Part shown: piece by piece, positions 58,289-64,000 of the stretch
Position numbering within the stretch: the first letter of the stretch is position 1
Layout of the letters: each line of letters opens with the position of its first letter
From: Leptobrachium leishanense
Lineage: Eukaryota; Chordata; Amphibia; Anura; Megophryidae
Direction: 5' to 3'
Length of the DNA: 64,000 nt
NCBI GenBank assembly: GCA_009667805.1
Contig: CM019067.1
Coordinates: forward strand, 62,106,637 to 62,170,636
Notes under the pieces: model-generated
Seen by the model: only the letters and a program-made list of their open reading frames with translations
Database searches by the model: none
What the model was told of the DNA's origin: nothing
Position numbers and translations under genes: made by a program

Positions 58289-59091
58289 CAGTGGCGTAAC
58301 TAGAAACCTGAGGGCCCCGGTGCAAGAATCCATGAAGGCCCCCCCAAAAAAGATCTATATTTTTACTTTTTTTCCTGCAATATAAAAAAAGATAGTATTG
58401 CCCCGAGCTCAAATGTATATATATATTTCCCCCAGCTCAAATGGATATATATATTGCCCCCACTCACATGGGTATATATTTTGCCCCCAGCTCAAATGGG
58501 TATATATTGCCCCAGCTCACATGGATATACAGTATAGATATTGCCCCAGCTCAAATAGGTATATATTGCCCCAGCTCACATGGATATATATATATTGCCC
58601 CAGCTCACAAGGATATATATATTGCCCCAGCTCACATGGGTTAAACTGCCCCCAGCTCTCATGGTTACATTGCCCCCAGCTCTCATGGGTTAAACTGCCC
58701 CCAGCTCTCATGGGTTAAATTGCTCCCAGCTCTCATGGGTTAAACTGCCCCCAGCTCTCATGGGTTACATTGCCCCCAGGCTCTTACCTCTGCGGCCGGC
58801 GTTCTTCTTCTTCCTGCGAGCGGCCGCAGGAAGCATGCCGGAAACCACCTGACCAGCGAAGAGGTCTCGCGAGAGGATCTCGTGCGCTGGTCAGGTGGTT
58901 CCTATCCCACGCGAGCGGCCAAGCTGCAAGCCAGTGGCCGCTCGCAGGGAGGGGGACAGCCAGTGGCGCGGCTCCCGGATTCCGGCGCTGATTGCCGGAA
59001 TGTTGCGGCAGTGCTGGGGCCCCCTCCAGTGGCGGAATGCCAGGGCCTGGTTGCAAGTGCGACCGCTGCGACCCTGGTACTTCCGCCACTG
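58289..59091. mobile_element. hAT non-autonomous element with internal satellite
   Basis: CAGTGGCGTAACTAGAAACC at the left and ...acttccgccactg at the right, with perfect 8 bp duplications ACAGGGGT (58281-58288 and 59092-59099). From 58395 to 58785 it holds about 16 units of a 20-35 bp repeat (gccccagctcacatgg with tatata spacers, then gcccccagctctcatggg with ttaaact). The right half is GC-rich with palindromes (acctgaccagcg / gcgctggtcaggtgg). Confidence 0.85.
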
Positions 59092-59104
59092 ACAGGGGTA
59101 TATA

Positions 59105-59632
59105 CAGTGGGGCAAAAAAGTATTTAGTCAGCCACCAATTGTGCAGGTTCTCCCACTTAAAAAGATGAGAGAGGCCTGTAATTGTCATCATAGGTAACTT
59201 CAACTATGAGAGACAAAATGTGAAATAAAATCCAGAAAATCACATTCTGATTTTTAAAGCATTTATTTGCAAATTATGGTGGAAAATAAGTATTTGGTCA
59301 CCTACAGTACAGTACAAACAAGCAAGATTTCTGGCTCTCACAGACCTGTAACGTCTTCTTTAAGAGGCTCCTCTGTCCTCCACTCGTTACCTGTATGAAT
59401 GGCACCTGTTTGAACTTGTTATCAGTATAAAAGACACCTGTCCACAACCTCAAACAGACACACTCCAAACTCCACTATGGTCAAGACCAAAGAGCTGTCG
59501 AAGGACACCAGAAACAAAATTGTAGACCTGCACCAGGCTGGGAAGACTGAATCTGCAATAGGCAAGCAGCTTGGTGTGAAGAAATCAACTGTGGGAGCAA
59601 TCATTAGAAAATGGAAGACATACAAGACAAGG
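59105..59632 (+). mobile_element. Tc1/mariner element, 3' truncated
   Basis: Starts CAGTGGGGCAAAAAAGTATT after TATA (59101-59104). The leader is followed by ATG at 59477 and the transposase amino end [20 protein letters not shown] with the helix-turn-helix ([19 protein letters not shown]). It breaks after KTYK, losing the DDE domain and second terminal repeat. It joins Penelope-like or unknown sequence. Very well preserved over 500 bp. Confidence 0.88.
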
Positions 59633-61002
59633 CAATTTGCACAAAGTGCAACAAGAGTGGTAGTACAATAAATTTTAATGGTAATAAAGCATATCACAAA
59701 ATAAAAAAGAGATTGGAAAAGAAGGTGGAAAATGACCCAAATGGAGAAATTATTATAACTGTACCAATTGGTGGAGTGGAAGTCCAAAAAGCCCAACAAG
59801 CTGGAAGTCTTAGTAGGATTATAGGTGTAACCTCACTATACCTCGGTGGTTCAAGCCACCTACATAACCAATAATACAATACACTATCTTAGTGTTTGAG
59901 AAACACCCAAAGGCAATAATAAGCAGTGGTGCTAAGAGCCCCACCAAAAACCATCAAGGGCACAATAAGTAACCATGTATAAAGGATCAAAGTCCACCGA
60001 ATAAAGATTCAAATAGACTGTTAAAAACAAAAGAGAGGCATGTCTCGACCGGTTTCACCCAAGCAGGGCTTAGTCTGGAGATATAATGCCCGCCCCAACT
60101 CACCCCCTAAATACCTTCAAGATCGTAATTTCAAGTGCGGTCAGCTGGATGCCCTACTGATTGGTAATTGAAAAAATGTATACATCAGATCGCATGGTAT
60201 AAGGCTCAACTGGTCATGTGGTACCAATAAGCCAATGGTGAGCCTGCTAAAAGCACCACCATAACAGACACCACAGCAATAGCTATGAAGAAAAAACAAA
60301 CAAAAAAAAAACAAACACATATGTGTTAATCAAGTTAGTTGCAGAGAGCAACTTAGCTAATTCAACCAAACGGACATGTGGGACCAAAGAGCCAATCAGA
60401 TAGCTTGTTTACCAATACCAAGGTAACTAAAAGCATACTAGAGCTTACAGACCCTAATAAAAATAATAAACCGCAAGGTCATCCAAAATAATAAATTGTA
60501 TGGGTAACCCAAATGCCAGTAATCATAGGATGAGTCATTGATAAACAATCCTAAGCGCAGAATCTAAATATACAGCCGACATAATTGCAGAGATGAGCAG
60601 GTTGTAAAATAGACAGACATTGCTAATCAATAACCTATCACCTGACAATCGTGATGTGAAAAATTCCTTAACTTCAAAAAAAGGGGTCAGTGTAAAATAG
60701 AAAGACGGTTGTATATGTATATACTTGTATAGAGGACAATGTCCCAATAAGGACTGCGCTTAAAATGTATAAGAAAATAAACAAGTACAACCCTATGAAA
60801 AACTGACAAAGTATAAGGGGGCCCAACAACATTGAATGGATGAATATTGTGGATATGTAGGGGGAGAAGGGCTAAAAAACAAGGAAATTGCTAAATATCT
60901 AACCAATACATAGAGGATTAATAATAGTACAAAGGCAAAGTAATAAAGTAATGTAATATGAAAACGATAATTATGAACATAACAATGAAAATTCAAATAA
61001 AT
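59633..61002 (-). mobile_element. Probable 3' non-coding part of the Penelope-like element
   Basis: It lies directly downstream (minus strand) of the GIY-YIG frame. At 60033-60075 the minus strand reads cagactaagccctgcttggg followed by tgaaaccggtcgagac, a box resembling a degenerate hammerhead ribozyme; Penelope-like elements are known to carry such ribozymes. A short open frame at 59611-59874 is unassigned. The left boundary is uncertain. Confidence 0.4.
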
Positions 61003-61871
61003 TCAAATAAAGGGAACAAACGTGAAGCCTTCATTGAGACCTGACGGTGATCTGGTGTGAAGGCGATATATCCAGAAGGCTTCACGTTTAAGTAGCTTAT
61101 TGTCAAGATTGCCCTTACGAGGGCCAAGTTTGATGTGTTCAATACCCAAAAACCTAAAGTTGCTGAGTGAACACAACGTACATGACATAAAATGTCTGGC
61201 GACAGGAGTGTCCTTTTTCAATCTAATCGACCGGATATGCTCCAAAATGCGGACTTTAAGAGGGCGAATAGTTTTGCCCACATATTTTTTACCACAATGA
61301 CATAACAGCAAATAAATAACGCCGGCGGAGTTACAATTAATAAACTGGCGGACCGTAAATGAGATGGAATCGTCAAAGTTGTGAAATTGTTTCGGGGTAC
61401 GGGAGACATAAGGACAGGCTACACACCTGCCACATTTATACATTCCCTTCAAGTTATTAGTCAACCACGAATCAGCAGGACGACAAATAGGTTGAAAATG
61501 GCTGTGTACCAATTTATCTTTGACATTAGGACACCTCCTAGCTGTCAAAGCAGGACGGTTGGAAATGACATCCTTCAAATGTGCATCATTAGTCAAAAGG
61601 GCAGTAACGCTCACAAATCCCTTTTGACATCAAATCAGCAATGAGTCTTATGGTTCAGACCCAGTGGTTGGAGAAGTGTCAAGTAATAAAGCATGTCGAT
61701 CAGAGAGTAGTGCCCGTTTGTAAGCACTTTTGAGAATACGATGAGGATAACCTTTCTCTCTAAAAGCCAACCGAGAGAATGTGCTTGATTTAAATTCGTA
61801 ATGGTGCTGCAGGTTGCGACGCAGTCTAAGATATGGCCAATAGGAATGCCCTTACGTGAGGAATAAGGGTG
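61003..61871 (-). pseudogene. Penelope-like element: RT thumb and GIY-YIG endonuclease
   Basis: The minus strand from 61871 reads the RT thumb (HPYSSRKGIPIGHILRLRRN, then FREKGYPHRILKSAY). After stops near 61650 it reads an intact 203-codon frame (61614-61003): a cysteine linker (YKCGRCVACPYV), GVIYLLLCHCGKKYVGKT (GIY...YIG), the Arg/His of RILEH, and the Glu of KREAFWIYRLH. The nuclease nicks target DNA for primed reverse transcription. This segment lacks all upstream RT domains. Confidence 0.8.
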
Positions 61872-64000
61872 TAAATTTTAAAAAAACAGATACGTGCCAA
61901 ATGGGAGATTCTGTCCCTGAATAATTATCTGTCCAGGGACATGATACCCCGGGGTTTGCGCATTCACACACCACCGGCCTCTCATCTGCATGATACTGTA
62001 TTTATGGAACAGTGGCTGCAAGCCAGCAACGATTGCTCCAAACGATACATGAATATTTTGGTGCAGTTTGAAACTGATAGTTTGGCTAAGATTAATGAGA
62101 CCTTGGAGACTGAACGAATTAAAATCCTTGAATATAGTTCTCATTCTGCATTTGAAGGCCTGGAAAACAAACTTAAAGCTATTCTTGATAGATACGATAA
62201 TGACATCAAGGAACGCAAGTTGAGTAAATTTGTAAGGGATCAGAGAGATTACAAAACTGGAAATGTGTATAAATTTGCTAAGAATAGAACTCGTATCACG
62301 AATGATGTTTCTGGGGAACATACTGGGGCTTCAACCTCTGAGTACGAGTCCTCTGACAATGAGGATCTTGTTAATAATGATATGTTTGGGGCGGTGACCA
62401 CCACCGAGTCTAAAGGCATCCTAAAAAAATCGGTGTCTTTTTTAGACCTGCCTTACACCCCTCCCCAGAGACGGGGGAAACGATCGTCTGCCTCGATTTC
62501 ACGGGGCAGGCAAACCCGAAGAAGGGGGGATCACAGGCTATAGTCGACCCCCTTCGTATTATTAATTTGACTAATATTGATTTGTCTCATGATCAGATTT
62601 CTCTTCTAATGAAGGGCTTGTCGTTTGTACCCACTCCTGGCTTTAATTCATTCAATTGGATTAAAGATATCCATTTGTTCATTAGGAAACTAGCCTTGCA
62701 CAAATTTCATCGCATGCGGCTTGAGAGGTCTGCCTCGAAATATGACCTCACCATTAATGATCTACAATGTCTTTCTACTCTAATTTCATTGCTGGATGAG
62801 AGTGATTGCTCCAATGACAATGTTCCTTATACTGATCTTAAACCTAAAAGCAAATTTACTCCGCATTTCTCTGAATATTCCCACCTTGACAACTTCTGTA
62901 AGATCGTATGTAAAGAGATTGAGTCTCTTAAAATCAATGAGCTTCGGTCTGGCATTTGTGATAACTTGAGTTCTCAAGAGAGAACTGCTTTGGCCCAACT
63001 ACAAAGTCTTGATCAAATTGTCATTAAGATGTCAGATAAGGGGGGAATGTGGTTTTAATGGAAAATGAACAATATTGTCGTATGGTTTTGTCCTTATTGC
63101 ATGATGATAAAACGTATAAGGTCTTGTTGAAGGACCCTACTGATGCTTACATGATCAATCTTATGAGCATTTTAAACGACGGTTTACTCGATGGGTCTAT
63201 TACTCAACATGAATATGATTTCACTTCGTCTACTTAGCCACTTCTGCCTCATATAATATTACACCACTTTTCCATGCTAAATCATAAAAATAATATACAC
63301 ACCAGCTGCAGACCCATAGTATCTGGCACCAACTCTCTGACGCATAATGCTAGTAAATACATCGATCGTATTCTTCAGAAGATTGTTTTCAACCTGCCTT
63401 CATACATTCGCGATTCTAAGCAGACTCTAAGGGAATTGGAAGATTCGTCTGTACCTTCTGACGCATTATTATGTAGTCTAGACGTGGAGTCCTTGTACAG
63501 CTCCATTCCGCATACATTAGGTCTTAAATGTGTTGAGACCTTTTTGAATCGTAGAGGCACCGCTCACTCCAAACACACTAAATTTCTCATTCGTTTGCTC
63601 CATTTTGTACTGCATCACAATTATTTCATGTTCAATGGTAAATTTTATCTACAATTGGTTGGAGCGGCCATGGGTTCTCCGTGTGCACCATCCTATGCGA
63701 ATTTATTCCTCGGATATTGGGAGGAGACCATCATTAATGGCCCTGATTTGACAGTTTTTAAATCTCATGTCTTCAGTTGGCGTCGCTACATTGATGACAT
63801 TATTGTCATCTGGACCTCCACCGCCTTGGAGTTTTCCAACTTCGTTGATACCCTGAACATCAATGAGTTTAATTTAAAGTTCACCTATGAGATACAAACT
63901 CATTCGCTGAATTTCCTTGATATTTCCATTCACAAGGATTCTGCGGGTCGACTTGATACCACCTTATTTCGCAAACCTTCTTCAGCCAACAACCTTTTAA
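61872..64000 (+). pseudogene. Penelope-like element: amino region and RT fingers/palm, inverted
   Basis: Plus-strand frames cover the amino region (KWEILSLNNYLSRD to ~62540), a slip to DPLRIINLTNIDLS (from 62545), a one-base loss near 63047 (after SDKGG), and TAG at ~63236. The RT palm is then open to the window end: CSLDVESLYSSIPH (A), GAAMGSPCAPSYANLF (B), RRYIDDIIVIW (C), LNFLDISI, and LFRKPSSANNLL. The thumb would come next but the window stops. Together with the minus segment it makes one complete Penelope-like protein in two inverted pieces. Confidence 0.8.

Noticed and set aside
59611..59874. 87-codon plus-strand frame after the Tc1 fragment
   Set aside because: Starts in Tc1 sequence out of frame; the remainder shows no recognised family, so it is not called as a gene.
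61878..62321. Minus-strand frame of 147 codons
   Set aside because: Antisense of the Penelope-like amino region, which has family-like continuity on the plus strand.

Overview
The window is vertebrate nuclear DNA, most likely from a frog. It is AT-rich with split exons and no bacterial gene organisation. It carries a transposon set typical of amphibians: Ngaro (tyrosine-recombinase retroelement), Penelope-like, BEL/Pao, CR1 and L2-like LINEs, Tc1/mariner, hAT, TTAA-target piggyBac-like and Harbinger-like MITEs. It also contains a retro-copied vertebrate ribosomal protein L6 sequence. No intact single-copy host gene is visible. Species-level assignment is inference.

Layout. 1-6.8 kb: a decayed multi-exon gene encoding a transposase-like region, a C48 (Ulp1-type) cysteine peptidase and a PHD finger, broken by a frameshift, a tandem exon duplication, a premature stop and a 1.2 kb piggyBac-like insertion. 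7-10.7 kb: small tandem repeats, a second piggyBac-like copy and a CA/CCTCCTGC minisatellite. 11-15.4 kb: MITEs, a 2.2 kb minisatellite of ~40 bp units and an L2-like LINE tail. 16.5-24.9 kb: a nest of insertions (LINE tail > hAT MITE > BEL/Pao element > L6 sequence > piggyBac-like element), with each target-site duplication readable. 25-33.8 kb: MITEs, a truncated Tc1, LINE and Penelope-like remnants. 33.8-41.3 kb: Harbinger-like MITEs and a nearly full-length Ngaro element on the minus strand (gag, RT/RNase H, tyrosine recombinase, SGNH hydrolase remnant). 41.9-45.4 kb: a hAT-type non-autonomous element filled by an 18 bp satellite. 46-50 kb: CR1 3' end and MITEs. 50.07-56.59 kb: an LTR element with two 716 bp LTRs, a tRNA-Leu-like primer site and a coiled-coil ORF but no recognisable pol, itself split by a CR1 LINE. 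57-59.6 kb: MITEs, another hAT with a related satellite, and a truncated Tc1. 59.6-64 kb: Penelope-like sequence in two opposite orientations.

The most unusual observations are: (1) the BEL/Pao element whose RT-RNase H-integrase segment is replaced by L6 coding sequence, in frame at both junctions; (2) a Penelope-like inversion with the geometry expected of twin priming; (3) the pol-less LTR element with a long coiled-coil protein; and (4) two unrelated hAT elements that both host expansions of a GCCCCAGCTCA(C)ATGG satellite. All family assignments come from reading motifs by eye; no database search was run.
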